Below, piece by piece: positions 35,233-48,110 of a stretch of 64,000 nucleotides of DNA. Below the pieces are notes generated by a model. It saw only the letters and a program-made list of their open reading frames with translations, searched no databases and was not told the DNA's origin. Made by a program: the position numbers and the translations under genes. The DNA is from Sphagnum compactum (lineage: Eukaryota > Bryophyta > Sphagnopsida > Sphagnales), in contig OZ234498.1 of NCBI GenBank assembly GCA_965153455.1, positions 11,594,001 to 11,658,000 of the forward strand, read 5' to 3'. The stretch's first letter is position 1. The number at the start of each line of letters is the position of its first letter.

Positions 35233-37760
35233 ATGAAAGGTGCATCACATTATTGTGAGAAGGTACAAAATCTTCTTCACTTCCCTTCCTTTTTTTCTTG
35301 GAACCATGTGGGAAGGAATTTAGGAAAATCAAATGCTTTACTGTATACATGCAAATCATTGAAGTGGATCTGTGGCAATTTCCAAAGCCTATCGATATGG
35401 ATCCGTAACTTCAATAAGTGAGCTTAAACATAACAAAGGTTGAATTGTGAAATCATATATATTGAGCCTTTTTTCAAGGTTTTATGACGGGATGCAGGCA
35501 AGATGGGCATTAGAAAGAGCCAGAGTGATGTGTGATGAACGAAAACATGTTGTGCTATTGCATATGTTATTCACGAGGTGAAAATTTGTAATTTCATGTA
35601 AACTTGATAGAATTTGTCCTTAATTAATTGCTGAAGAATCAACATTTTGATCAAATGACTTCCACAATGTCATGTGTTTGCAAAAAAGAAGATCATCTGA
35701 CAGAAATGATTAAAAACATTTTGGTGATCATAGGGGACTAGGAGCAGGAACAAGTTGCCCAAAGCTAGTTATGGGAAGGCAGGATGAGAGAGTTGTGCTA
35801 CAAGAATCACCCGATATTTTGAGGTTTGCTGACAAAAACATCCGAAATGAAGAAGAGCGTCTGTATCCCGATGATGCTGAGCTCCAAAAGCTTGTCCAAT
35901 CTTGGGGTGTGTTTATCATTCTCAACTTTCATTTGTTCTATAAATTTGTTATTAAAGCATGTACTGTCCCCTAGACTACTCATTTGACATTCTTTTTTTC
36001 TTTCTATGTACAACAGAATTATCATTTCATCCAAACTGCTTTAATATTTTTCAATAGTATGGTTTGTGTGATGAAGAAATCACATGTAATGCAATTTGTA
36101 TGTAGTCAAATGATAACAACACAACTTTGTACATGATACTACATGTATCAACATGCTTCATTGTATGCATAAGAAGTGAGAGCCATACTGTGCTGTTTGA
36201 TTGGGGAAATAATTTCAACTACTATCTATATTTTGTTATACTGTAGGTAGGTTTGATGAATGTTGGTGTGGAACTTATAGCAGAATCCAGATTTGACAAA
36301 CAACTGGGTCCTCATGTACGACGGTGGGCGTACTGCCACCTCCTGTTTGACAAGTGTAGCTATGCTTTGTTGACTCAAGGAGCCTCACTCTTGGAGCGAA
36401 TTGTTGCTTGGTTTTTTATGCCTTTGTTGCGGCGGATTGTATATAGTGCTTTGTATTGTAATAGACCTGGGGCCAAAGAAAGGTCTCTCCAAGTAGTGGA
36501 AGCCATTTTCAAAGAGGTTTTTGTCTAGTTCCCATTTTCGCCTGTTTTTAGGCTTTTTCATACAAACTCATTTCTATTTGTGCAACCTCCAATTTGCATG
36601 CACTCCTATCCTGCATGCAAATTTTTAAGGAACCTTTTGGTTTGCGCTCTTATCTGAACTCTTTGAGTCTCAGAGTTGGGAATATGTTGCATGCATTGTC
36701 TTTGGCGCCAAATGATCTGCTTTTTTCTCATTATTGCTTTCTAACATCTCACCCTAATGATTGCAAGACAAAAGAATATGCTAGAAAAATTGCCTGTTCC
36801 AACGCCCATTGACTTGAATCCACAAACATTATACTAAGCAGTAATAATTTCTGAGCAGGTGGATGAGTTGTTGGCAGATGGACGACCCTTTATTTGTGGC
36901 CATAGATTCACAGCTGCTGATCTCACATTTGCTGCCCTTGGTGGTCCCATGGTCAGCCCTCAAGAGTATGCAATTATCGCCCCATCTTTCTTTCCTTTTA
37001 ATGTGATCAAGACCTTGCAGGGTCAACATACAATTTATAAAAATTTCTCATGTTGACTAATACCATGGTCAACATGTAAATTTTGATTTTAACAAAAATA
37101 AATTGATGTGACCAAACATGCAGAGTTTATGTTTGTATGCGTTGTGTGTAGATATGGAGCATGGTTGCCTTCAATAGACGACTGCCCTACTGAAATGGCA
37201 TTGACAATGCAACTCTTTAGGAAAACTGTTGGTGGTAAAGTGAGTATCAATCCTACATTATCATCAAGTTTCTTTAACCAAAATTCTACCATTTGAAGAA
37301 ATAATTTTATGATCTTTCCCAACTCTTTCATTCTAATGATCTGTCAAGATTAGTCTATCCATACAAGGTGTCCATTGACTCTCCTGTATACAAACCAAAC
37401 AAAGAGGAAAGAAGACATCTCCAAACATCATTGATTCAATCAAAGTTGTGTTTGTTGAAAAAAACATCTTCTTTCTCTGTTGTTGCTCAAAGGCATTCCA
37501 TTTTCTAGCAGAGGACATATTGTCATAATGTCTTACGAGTGATCAGTGAGACATGGAGGTGAAGAGATCAGCTATCTTTAAATCTCCTTTGAAAGCCATC
37601 TTCAATCTTCATAAGCTGCTTGTCAATGTGGAACTATCATGTTAGAAATCAAAAGTTTGCAGTATTAGTTCTGAGGCCCAGCATATGCCTACACTAACAA
37701 TGAAGGTCTTGTATGCAGCATATTTTGAAAATTTATGAGACTAGGAGACATACCACGTAG
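35233..37760 (+). CDS. GST-fold protein (thioredoxin-like N-domain plus GST C-domain)
   Basis: Seven exons in consistent phase: up to 35,262, then 35,498-35,577, 35,734-35,906, 36,284-36,516, 36,859-36,965, 37,152-37,239 and 37,719-37,760, about 250 residues. Exon 1 ends in SHYCEK and exon 2 starts ARWALERA, together the SxYCEKARWALE motif of the thioredoxin-like half. CPKLVM and ESPDILRFAD give the cis-Pro and glutathione-binding ESxxI-type region. LGPHVRRWAY, DELLADGRPFICG and HRFTAADLTFAALGGP are GST C-domain signatures, the last being the N-capping box. The end reads HILKIYETRR. GSTs conjugate or reduce substrates with glutathione; no substrate can be inferred. The ATG at 35,233 gives only three residues before SHYCEK, so the first beta-strand is missing. 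Either another 5' exon exists upstream or the gene is truncated. In-frame reading upstream of 35,233 soon meets a TGA. All other exons look intact. Confidence 0.8.
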
Positions 37761-40700
37761 CAACAACAATTGTTGTGAACCAGCCAATTCTGAAGATCTC
37801 GAAAGAAATGGGTCTTGTAGACCACATATGTTTTTGGTTGCATTTGTAAGTCACATTCCCATTCTTTGTAAAGGGATATTAGTATTCATAGTGCAAAGGG
37901 ATTTGACAAATATGGTTGTGAGGTGATCCAAAGTTTGTATGTCATTTTGGTGGACGATTTAACTGGTGTGATGATGGCATCCAACAACTACTCAATGGTT
38001 GAACTTTCAATGAAGAATCAAAGGAATTGACAAGCATAATTGACTCCCGATATGCATTAAAATTCAAAAATCTTATGGTCGATTGCAACCCATCATCACC
38101 GCAGACCAGGGCCAACTCACCTAGATCCCTGAGGAGCTTGGAGCAAGGAAAGTTGGATTTCGATAGTCTCCACTTGCCTCAAAAAAGAGCATTGAACAAA
38201 TTGCAAAGAGTCATGGAGTGTTGCTTAATAGGGAGTAACCTCCAGTTCTTCACAAATCCTCACAAATGGATGCTATTAACTTCAACTATGATGCCAATAG
38301 TAAATCTGCATGTTAAGAGATAGAAAGCAGTCTTGGTACCCAATTGCAAACCAAGTGTGCAGAGTTTCAATGCTCTGGCAGTAGAAATAGTGAGTAAGCA
38401 TTTGATCCGAGCTAAACAACTCAAGTTTTGGGTCCCTTGGGCCAGTAACATGTGCTGCTGGAAAGCTTATGTGCATTCAGAAGTACATTGCTAAACCATA
38501 CGGGCATGACCTTACCACAAAAAATTGGTCCACGAATAATAAGAAACCTCAAACACCCTAGACTTAACATGGGCCTCATTGATGTACTGAAACCAAATTA
38601 GGTGGTAAGTTAGATTATAGACTCCTAGAAAAGATTCATTGAGGTGAAGGAATACTGCCATCGTGCAACTTTATGTATGCCAAGTGACTTGAAGCGACAT
38701 CCCCATTGTACAAGCACCCCACAGAATCTTAAAAAATGGCCATAGTCTCATACATTACAATTTTACAAACAAGATATCAGCACTAAAAAGCCATCACAAA
38801 TTGTAACGGAATCCAGATTGACTGACAACTAACAGCATAAGTATTTGATGAAGGAGTGCCCTGTCTATGTACACAAAGGAAAGATGCCCTCTTCAATGGT
38901 GCAGCATTCATTGTGTGTGAGTGATCAAAGGCTTGCCTCTGTAGGTCTTCTTGCGCCTTTTTTCAGTCATTGCCTGTTGATCAAGTCATCATACCCTGAT
39001 ACATACTCTTTGTATATGCATACAACCACCCAACACTGGTTTCTACTTACATTTCAAAACATTTGGGGTGCAACATAAAATCACCAAGATGAGAAATATT
39101 TGTTTTTAGAGTGCTTTGAGAATTTGATGAAACCTTCACTTTATAGAGTTGGCTCCCTTATTTTGCACAAAAAGGTAAAGGAGTTTTGGATTTTTCTTAG
39201 AACCTCTTCATTTTCCTTTTTGAATATAAATCTCCATAAAACATTGTTTGAGTTTCATAACTATAGTTAGTTGAAAAAAAAGATGAAAACTTGCTCTTCA
39301 ATTGAAAGAAAATTGTGCCTGTTTATCCCCTTTTTCTCCCACCCCCATGTTTTCCTTTTTTTCTTTCTAGTTCCAAGCTAAATTTCCAGATCACTTGCAT
39401 GATTTGATGGTCCTCATCTAGCCTTCCAACTTCAACGACAATGGGCTTCCACCTTTACTTTTTAAACTTGCAAGACCTCTCAAATTGCAATGAATTGATT
39501 TAATCAAAGGCATAGAAACCTGACCTATATTTGCATATGTAGTTGACAATGTTCTTTTAAAAGATACAAGGGTAATGCCCTTGCCCAAAAGGCAAGATTC
39601 CCAACTAAGCAAAATCCCCCCCTCTCCTCCCCCCCTCTCCTTTTCTTTTTTTTCCTCTTATATGTTCTCATACGGTTCCCAATAGTTCATCATTCAGATC
39701 TTTCATGTCAATGTAGATGCACAAGTGAAAGAGTTTAAGTAGATAAGCTTGAAAGAGATAAGTAATTAAGTTCATTACCTAGTTGTACATTTTGGTTACA
39801 TGGGTTTTTAAGTCTAGTGTGAACAATGCTCCAAAGATTTTTGCAAGGTGGGATGCAGATGAGACATCGAATCTTATGAACATGAAATATGATAATTATG
39901 AAACAAAACATAGAAATGAAAAATTGGTTATGTATAACAAAAACCATGAAGGTGAAATTGTGTTAAGGATCTTAGCATAAGGTTCGTTATCAAAGCAAAA
40001 GAGTAACATTTTACTATGAAGTTGTAGCACATTACACATACCATAAAAGAACTTCATGGTGAACATTGTGCTTCTATACCCACACATAAGACACAACAAA
40101 TGTGTTCAAAACATCCAATTAATCTATTTATGTGCTCTACATGAAGTTACTTTTGCATTATGATATGGATACAGACATTGAAAGCCTTGGCAACATCTAG
40201 TAACGTTCCAAAAGTGTACAGGAATTCATTTCAATTTGAAAACAATCCTCCTCACTTGGATTATAACTTTGTTCAAACATCTCCTAAGAATCAAACAAAA
40301 GAAGATAATTCACAATTGACTATTATATGAGAGAAATAGGATGATTTAAAAATGATCCAAGCTTTCTTTGGTTTCATGCTATGTAACAACAGGTTAACAA
40401 ATTAATAATTTACCCAAGAGTTTAAAGCACTACCGCAGTACTTTTTCAGGTTTGGTAGAAATTATATTATATTTTAAAATGTCAAAATTTTAGAAATTTA
40501 AGGTCTCTTCTTGCTGAATTTTTAAAAAATTATTGTTTGTTGAAGTCGAAATTTCATAAGATTCTTGAGCTATTTAAATTTTTTCTCTTTTGTTGTTAAA
40601 CATTTTCTAACAAGCTTTGTCTCATGTCTTTTATGGGCTTGACAATGTAACTATGTTGTTTTGTTGTAGGGTTTTTAAATTTTAAATTTTTTAAACTTTG

Positions 40701-43340
40701 TGTATGCAATAAATGTATAAAATAAACGTTGCTTTTCAATGCCTCATGATATGCTAGTGGTTAGTGCCATATTTCTTGCAAGGGAATATTTGAGATCAAA
40801 ACCTGTGCCATGAAACTAAGCATTTGCACAGAACATTGGTGATGAATAACATATTGTTTTTAAATTTAAATCAAAATTTGTTGAAAATTCAAATAAAAAT
40901 TGCACCTAAATTAAAATTTTAAAATAAAATAATTATTCAACAACGAGATGACAAACTTGAAAAGGTACTATGGTGTATGAAAAAATAAATAAAGATATGA
41001 TGCATGTATGTGAAAAAGGACACAATTTAATTAGTAGAGTGAATACCATCAAAAACTCCAAAATTGTGCCACCTGAAAATGTTCATAACATTAGATTTAA
41101 TGTTCACAACATTAGATTCACCTAGACATGGACTTTTGTTGAAATTACATTTTATTTTTTTTGGGTTGAGAGCTCGGAAGCTCTCTGGGATGGCACCACC
41201 TCCCCACCTCCTGCCCCCCTTTTCAAATAGTCTTGTTTTCAGGCAGGAGAGCCCTCTCTCAACAATGGAACCCCCCACACCCAGGGCACCTATTTCTTAA
41301 CACATGAAAAAACAATGCTTTTGGTGATCCAGGATGACGGCCCCTCCCTAAAAGAAAACCTCTTTCCTTCTAATGTTGATTTTGTGTTGTAGCCAAATTG
41401 GCAATGATCCATGGGAATGTTTAGCCAAATTTGGCTATGATGTAAATATGAAGTAAAGTTTTAAAATCATCCTTGTTCTTTTTTGGCTACCCACTGGACA
41501 CCATGTATAGAAATCTGGTGAAATTATTTAAATTTTTTTGAATTCTAGCTACTGAAAATTTCAAAAAGAACTTAATTTTTGCACGATCAATTTTTTGTGT
41601 AGCTTTTAAACCACATACACTGAGCAAAAATACAGCCGCTACTCATCATGCCGCTGAACCTTCCTAATTTGTGATCAATTTATATTTGATTACATCATTA
41701 TTATGAAAGTGCGCAATGACAACATCATTCCATAGTAAGATTGCAACATCATTTTTTCTTTTATGGTATTTCAAATCAACACATTTTTTCAAATGAATAG
41801 ATCAATTTTTGATGTTTCACTTATCTTTGAACATTTTTTCTCTTTGTGTGTTTAATTTTGCGATTTTTTTTTCATCAATAATCCAATGGTGGTATTCATT
41901 ATTCTTGATTCATAGGTCATGTGCGTATTAGGCAACAAGATTTGATAATGAGATAGAAAACAAGTCTAAGTATAAAAAAAGAACCAAAAAAATAAAAATA
42001 AATCAAGAAAACATGAATTTATTTATGATATTCAAATTTTATACATTTATTGTGTTTATGTTTTTTGATAATGTTAATGATGAAATTATATAGGGCATGC
42101 ATGAAATTTTGCAAAAAATGATTTCAATGTCTCTAATTGATAGTGGAAATTCTGAAATCAATCCAATATGCATTTCACTCAACTTTTTGTCACGATGTTG
42201 GGACTTTCATGTGGGTGTGGGTGTGCAAGATGTACCTATGAGTGCAATAAAGACAAAACTTGACACCTTCATTGTCATTTTGAATGCAAGACAAATTAGA
42301 GAAATGTGATGCACTTAATGGCTGCAACAATATTTATAGCATGACCTAATATGAGGTACTGGCTACAAGATCATGGAAAAAGGTGAATACTGGCCATGCC
42401 CTTTCAATCTCTGGCTAGTTAATAAAAAAAAGACTGGGTCACCTTGCTCAATGCTGAGCAAGTTAGTTTTGATGCATTGTGCAACAACAATGTGCCACTT
42501 GAGTGTGAATTGCAAATTGATAAGTGGGAGAGGCTTCATGAACTTTTTAATATTTGGGCTTGAAAGGTAAATTGATAATTGTGCATCATATTGAGTTGCC
42601 CACATTTCAAATTGATGACATTTAGTCATTTGTGATTTTATACCATGTACATATCCAGCCATAGAGGTGAAAGGAGGAGGGTAAAAAGGAAATGCAAACT
42701 AAACTAGACTTACTGTGCTTTTGAACTTAGGATTTTCATATGAGGTTTTGATTTTCATGGTGATCAAGAAGGTTTCACACATTAGTGTAAACTGACCCAT
42801 CACTGAACACCCGCGTATGACCGAACACTTTAACAGATCTTTCTCAATTCCTCTCCAATTTGAGTGATTTAAAGTGTTATAGGAACGCCTTCTCAAGCTC
42901 TACAAATCATCTTTGAAATGCAAAGCCAAAGGACCGGCCAAAAAAGAGCGGTGAAAAAAAAAGTTTTTTTGAATTTCAAAACTTTTTTTTTTCTCAATTT
43001 TCTTCATTTTGACCTCTCCTACTTTCAAACCTCATAAATTTTTTTATTTCTTATTCATTTTAAATGATTTAATGGATGGGGCAAATGGACAGACTGGAGG
43101 AAAAAATCGCAGCAGTACTTTTTGTGCTGATTGCATTCATTGCCTTTGGTTGATTTAACATTCACCATTTTTGGCTTGTAGTTTGGCCCCAAGTTACTCC
43201 TAAATGCTAGAACATTAATGTCATGATATTTTTTGGTATTGTTTTCAGCCTTGGGGCCAATACAAGGCCATAAAGTTCAGCATTTATTAGTAACTTGGGG
43301 CAGATTGAAAATATTTTTCTATTTCAGCCTTGACCAGCTA
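37761..43340. other. Gene-free AT-rich stretch
   Basis: Only short frames, none with a domain. It probably contains the 3' untranslated region of the GST-like gene at its left end. The right part is AT-rich with many A and T runs, as in long-decayed transposon DNA, but I found no diagnostic retroelement motif in it. Confidence 0.35.
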
Positions 43341-43564
43341 AGGCCAGTTTTGTTATTAAATAATCCTCAAAATAGTGAAATGAAAATTTGTGAAAATATG
43401 AAGTTGACATATTGAAAATCATCTTAATTATCAAAGGCTACATTCTGAATAATTTCACAATATCATAATATTATAGTGGATGATGAAAAAATATATAATT
43501 ATAAAAATGAATTCGTTTTTTGGAAAAAAAAAATTATTCGTTTTGTCAATGTGAAAACTGACCC
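43341..43564 (-). mobile_element. MITE-like element, left copy of an inverted pair
   Basis: The reverse complement of this 0.22-kb segment aligns end to end with 45,257-45,488. Shared blocks are GGGTCAGTTT-CACATTGACAAAA, GAATAATT, AATTCATTTT, ATATGTCAACTTCATATTTT (one mismatch) and TTGAGGATTATTTAAT. The segment has short terminal inverted repeats of its own: one end reads GGCCAGTTTTGTTATT and the other ends AAAACTGACC. No open frame. The flanks show no clear target-site duplication. Confidence 0.6.
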
Positions 43565-44214
43565 TGGGCTACGGCACTCGTGTAAAGCCCTTGGGGCTGA
43601 TTTCAACTTTTGCACCAATAGGAATGTTTGATTTGTTGTTGAGTGGCAATTAAGTAGTCCGCTTAAGATCCCAACAAGTCCAATTCTAGTGCACTACCAA
43701 AAGCACATGCACAAAATTGATTTCCAAGATCAACTTTCTGGTAGTTATACCTTGCAAAGTTGAGATAACCAATGGTAGCATTGGATTTTGTTCCAGGGTG
43801 ACTTCTTATATTATATACAAGGCACATATGACTCGTCCTCACAAGTCCATGAAAATAATGTCCCATTGGAGGTGATTTTGGTGAAGGCTTTCATTAAGCA
43901 CGGCAATCTTGCCGCGAAAATATTTGCGAAGGTTATTTGCAGTGCCTAAAAAGAAGACAAACTAATATCACACATTGTGTGAAGATGCAACAATATCTTT
44001 TGGTGATTTCTTTGTGAAATTACATAGCAAATCTGTATAGATTTCATGTTGGTTTAGTATTTACATACATTGTATGTAAATTTGGGGGGGGGGGGGGTGC
44101 CAGGTGGTTGGCTTCTCCAACTCCTAAAACTGGTGATATTTGGTTATATAGTTTTTCTTTTTTCTATTGAAAATTACTCTAATTATCCAAAACAAATGAT
44201 ATGAATGTGTTCAA

Positions 44215-44725
44215 ATTAAGGTTTCCTAGCTTTTTGTCACATTTTGTGACCAATTTTCAGAGTTGTATAATTTTAGTTCTCTAAATTGCACGGGTCTACA
44301 CACGTAAATAGGCAGATGTGGTTCAATTTTCACCATGTTGTAATAAAAATAAAAATAAATTAAAGACAATTGTTCAACTAGGGGTTTCTTAAAATTTTGT
44401 GACATTTTGTGATCAAGTTTTAGAGTTGTGTAATTAAATTTTAAGAAAAAAGTTCCCTAAATTTCATGGGTCTACGTATTATGGTAGGTGTGTGTGACTC
44501 AATTTTCATCAAATATAATAAAATTAGAAAAAGGTATGGACAATTGTTCAACTAGGGTTTCTTAACATTTTGTGATCACTTTCAAAATTGCTTTTTTTTT
44601 AATTTTTAATTTTCAGTGCTCTAAATATAATATAAAAAGGTTATGAACAATTGTTCAACTAAAGGTTTCTTAATATTTTGTGGCATTTTTTTTATCAATC
44701 TTCAGAGTTGGATAACTTTTGACAA
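44215..44725. repeat. Decayed tandem array (about four copies)
   Basis: CAATTGTTCAACTA followed by GGTTTCTTAA and TTTTGTG-CATTTTGTGATCA recurs near 44,368, 44,541 and 44,649. A related unit lacking the first part starts near 44,220. Unit spacing is uneven (about 110-170 bases). Two of the copies carry a GGGTCTAC tail. The array lies between the two inverted MITE-like copies. Non-coding. Confidence 0.7.
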
Positions 44726-44753
44726 TTGGGACTTCTTTATCAAAAGGGGCCCA

Positions 44754-44773
44754 CCTAACCCTAACCCTAACCC
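44754..44773. repeat. Telomere-like CCCTAA tract
   Basis: Three repeats of CCCTAA run uninterrupted, continuing into CCCAAAATAAAG. This is the TTAGGG-type hexamer read on the other strand, not the common plant TTTAGGG heptamer. It is short and interstitial. Confidence 0.8.
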
Positions 44774-45256
44774 AAAATAAAGAAAGAAAGAAAAAGTCCT
44801 CTCTCTCACCTCCTCAAACAAAAGAAAAAGAGCTCACCCTTTCCCCACCCCAAACCATAAATAAATAAATAAACAAAAGTTCCCTATTCCCCAAAAGAAA
44901 AGGAAAACTCCAAGTTGGAAAAAATGGGAAAAGAAAATGTGCCCCCATACCCTCGTCCCCCCAAAATCAGGGAAACCGAAGCAAGGAAAGGCAAGTCAAA
45001 CTCTGGAGTTATTATTTTGTTTGGCTACAACTTTAGCAAGTTGGATTTTCCAAAATCCCATGTTTTACATGACTTTTGTTATGAGGTTTGTAAAGGCTGG
45101 TTCCTCTTTCAAAGTGAGACTGTTTTGATCAAAGGAGGTTTAAGTATTAAGTCAGGTCATACTTATACTTCCATATCAACAAAAATTGTGAGAAACACAG
45201 TTTTCCAAGGACCCACCCAATCTTTCCTCTTTGCATTGCAGGGATACCATACCTTA

Positions 45257-45488
45257 GGGTCAGTTTACACATTGACAAAATGAATAATTACTTTAAAAAA
45301 AACTAATTCATTTTAATAATTTGAAATTATTGAATTTTCCATGATCTATTATGGTATTGTCACATGAGTAGTGAAATTCTTCAGAGTGTAGCTATGATAA
45401 TCATGATGATTTTTCAACATGTCAACTTCATATTTTGACAAAAATTCGAGTCACTTTTTTGAGGATTATTTAATGACGAAACTGACCT
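45257..45488 (+). mobile_element. MITE-like element, right copy of an inverted pair
   Basis: Starts GGGTCAGTTTACACATTG and ends GACGAAACTGACCTC, so GGTCAGTTT forms the terminal inverted repeats. It matches the reverse complement of 43,341-43,564 over its whole length with moderate divergence. It has no coding capacity. A 14-base match to its terminus (GTGTAAACTGACCC) also occurs at about 42,785-42,798, suggesting a third, mostly unrelated or eroded copy. Confidence 0.6.
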
Positions 45489-45748
45489 CAGGGTGAGGTA
45501 AGCGTCCCACACAACAAAGTAAAACAATATTCATGAATGGTGATGTCCCATAGGAACTTGAGTGAGCTCATGTAGTGTCAGAAGGCATCTTGTAAATCTG
45601 AAGTATAAGTATTTACTATCTCACAATGTGCACAAACATATTCTTGGCTATCCAAAGCTCTTGGTTGACATTGGCAAAACTCCAAAGTAGAATCTTGATC
45701 AACCCTATAACGAGGGCAAAATCTTTCTTTGGAGCTACTTTTGAGCTC

Positions 45749-45880
45749 GCTTCTTCCCATGGGGCTGATAGGGAGGAACCTTCTTATGGTTTGGATTGAA
45801 CAAATTCTGATGTAGCTTCTTCCCATGGGTCGGGGAGGAACCCTCTTATACTTTGAGATTGAACAACTTGTGAGCTTCTA
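45749..45880. repeat. Tandem duplication, about 66-bp period
   Basis: GCTTCTTCCCATGGG, GGGAGGAACC, TCTTAT and GATTGAACAA occur twice, starting at 45,749 and 45,815. A few substitutions and small indels separate the copies. Non-coding as far as can be seen. Confidence 0.75.
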
Positions 45881-47589
45881 AGATATCTCACTTATTAGAG
45901 AAATTCACCAAGTGACCATGGCTTTGGGTCCTCCTTTCACCCCCTTCTCCCTATTTCATCTTCAAACCTTGCTATTTGCAAAGTGAAGAAATTTTATTGA
46001 ATTCAAGCTGAAACTTAATATCACAATATCTAATGTATGGGATTTGAAGTAATTATGATAACAGTAAGCATAACATCAATAAAGATGTTAAGAAAAAGAA
46101 AAAGATTGAATGAAACTCAAATTATAAATTACCACTAAATTTTTGATAATATGAGTTTCAGTCATTTAAATGATTTTTTAATATTTAATTAAAAATCTCA
46201 CGCCCTTTAATGACCAAACTCAGATTTTGTTTTTTCTTCCCTTTATGGATATCTCTATTAAGTAGGGCCTACCAGAGAAAAGAGTTGATGTACCTATATC
46301 AAACCAAACCTAACCCAACCAACCTTAAGTGGTACCTACCAAAATTGAAGTCAACATAGCATGTATTGAAAATGAAAACATTCAATAAAGATGGGAGTTG
46401 GGAGAATGGTTTCTTTTTGTACTTGTCATAAGCAATTTGAAAGGAAAAAAAACAGTGAAAAATATTTTTTCTCACCAAAAGAATTGCAATGGGAAAAAGA
46501 AATGTCCTTTAACTGGAAAAACAACGAAAAAAATAGCCTATTAAAACAAAATAATAATAATAAATACCCATGTCACTAAAATGAAGGTCTAGGGTGACCC
46601 AACACCTACGTTGGTACTTCACCTTTTTGAATGAGGCCTTTTAGAAACATTAAATTTGGATTTAGAGACCTTGATTTAGTCTAATGGTAAAATAATTATA
46701 TTTCTAAAAAACAACCCAATAAATGTAAGTGTTTTTACTTTTTATCATTGTTTCATTGTAGGTGTGGTTCAACTAAGCCTTAAATGCGGCAAGAAAGAAA
46801 TTTCAAAACTATTATTGTATCTAGTTTGGATGCTCATGATTCTCACAAATGTTACAATTAAAAAAGGAAGAAAAATATCATCGAATGCATGTATGATGAT
46901 TTCAAATGTTTGATGAAGTTTATATCCAATTTTTTCTTTTTGTTGTTTCATTTTTCTCATCACTATATTGACTTGTTTCAATTTTTCATGATCATATTAA
47001 ATTATATTTATTCAATTTCTTGTGACCATATTCAATTGTTGATTCAATATATCATTGAATTGGTGTTTCAATTCTCATGATCATATTCAGTTGTTATTTC
47101 AATTCTCACATCAAAAACACAAACATAATTTAAAAACTTCACATCATAGATACCATGGAGAGAAAAAGATACATAACAAAGTGCCTTTTTGTCATCTACC
47201 TTTTTGTGTGTATTTTGGTGGGCAAATATTAATTAGTTAGGCTCAAAATAGGTAGGTATGAACAACACATACATATAGACATCATTTTTATTATTATTTA
47301 GATTTGGCAAAATAAAATTTCAAAACAAAACACCATTAAGAGAGCCACTTGCAAGTTTCATTGAAGTGGAAAAAAAATCCAATATAAAATCGATGGTTGG
47401 AACCATCACGCAAAAAACAAAAGGGAAGGCCAAAAAAAGGCCAAAAGACATGGAGCTTGCAAGAACCAAAGAAGGGAGAAAGCTAGTCCTTCTCATAGTA
47501 GGAAGCTATTTCACCCACAACCCTTCTAATGTTGCTTGCATTGCAAATCATGAAATCTAATAATAATAGGAAGCCAAACAGTTGTCACC
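45881..47589. other. Gene-free AT-rich stretch
   Basis: Low-complexity AT-rich DNA with runs such as ATAATAATAATAAA near 46,550. No frame over about 70 codons and no recognisable motif. Confidence 0.35.
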
Positions 47590-48110
47590 AACGTAATCTT
47601 CTTCAATATAGTAAAGGCTAAAGCACGTTGAAAAACAATATTAACACGTTGCTTGAAAAACTAAATGTAAAAAAACAAGGATAAATGACCCCTCGATCAT
47701 CTATCGTGGAAAAGACGAGCACACTCCCTAATGGAACGATCCATATCACACCCAGGTGTGCCATGCACTTCCATAGCCATTGGAATAAAGTGGTGCCCTT
47801 TATGAAGCCCTTTATACTTGCAGATCTTAGTAATGGCATTAAGTTTCGCAACTGCACCTGCTGGTTGACTAATGACAATTGCAACCATCATCTCTCGTGT
47901 TGGTTCCTAAACCATCTCACGAGTCATATAGAGATCAGTTCGTAATGAAACTCTTGATGTGAAAGCGTACCACCATTCTTTCCACACATCATGCTCACTC
48001 TTGCGGATGAGGGTGTACACGACGTCTTTGATTGCGTCTTGTGTGGCTATTTGCTGACCTTCGAATGGACAACGTGCTAAATGCGTCTAACCCATGTCCA
48101 CATTCACACA
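47590..48110 (-). mobile_element. Non-LTR retrotransposon 3'-end fragment (endonuclease-like domain)
   Basis: On the minus strand one phase is open in long stretches from about 48,060 to 47,700. It reads CPFEGQQIATQDAIKDVVYTL, SLRTDLYMTRE and KGLHKGHHFIPMAMEVHGTPG, then CARLFHDR. After a TGA it continues in phase with SRGHLSLFFYI and FFKQRVNIVFQRALAF. A CxCGHGLDAF segment lies just upstream in a shifted frame. The C-x-C-G...H...CP zinc-binding pattern, followed by a D...K...E-type endonuclease-like region, resembles the C-terminus of some non-LTR (LINE-like) retrotransposons. Stops and a frameshift show that it is dead. The class assignment is my weakest point. The coding ancestry and strand are well supported. 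Confidence 0.5.

Noticed and set aside
43341-45488. A single MULE-type element with long terminal inverted repeats
   Set aside because: Each arm has its own short terminal inverted repeats and no 9-bp target duplication was seen at the outer ends. Two separate MITE-like insertions explain it more simply.
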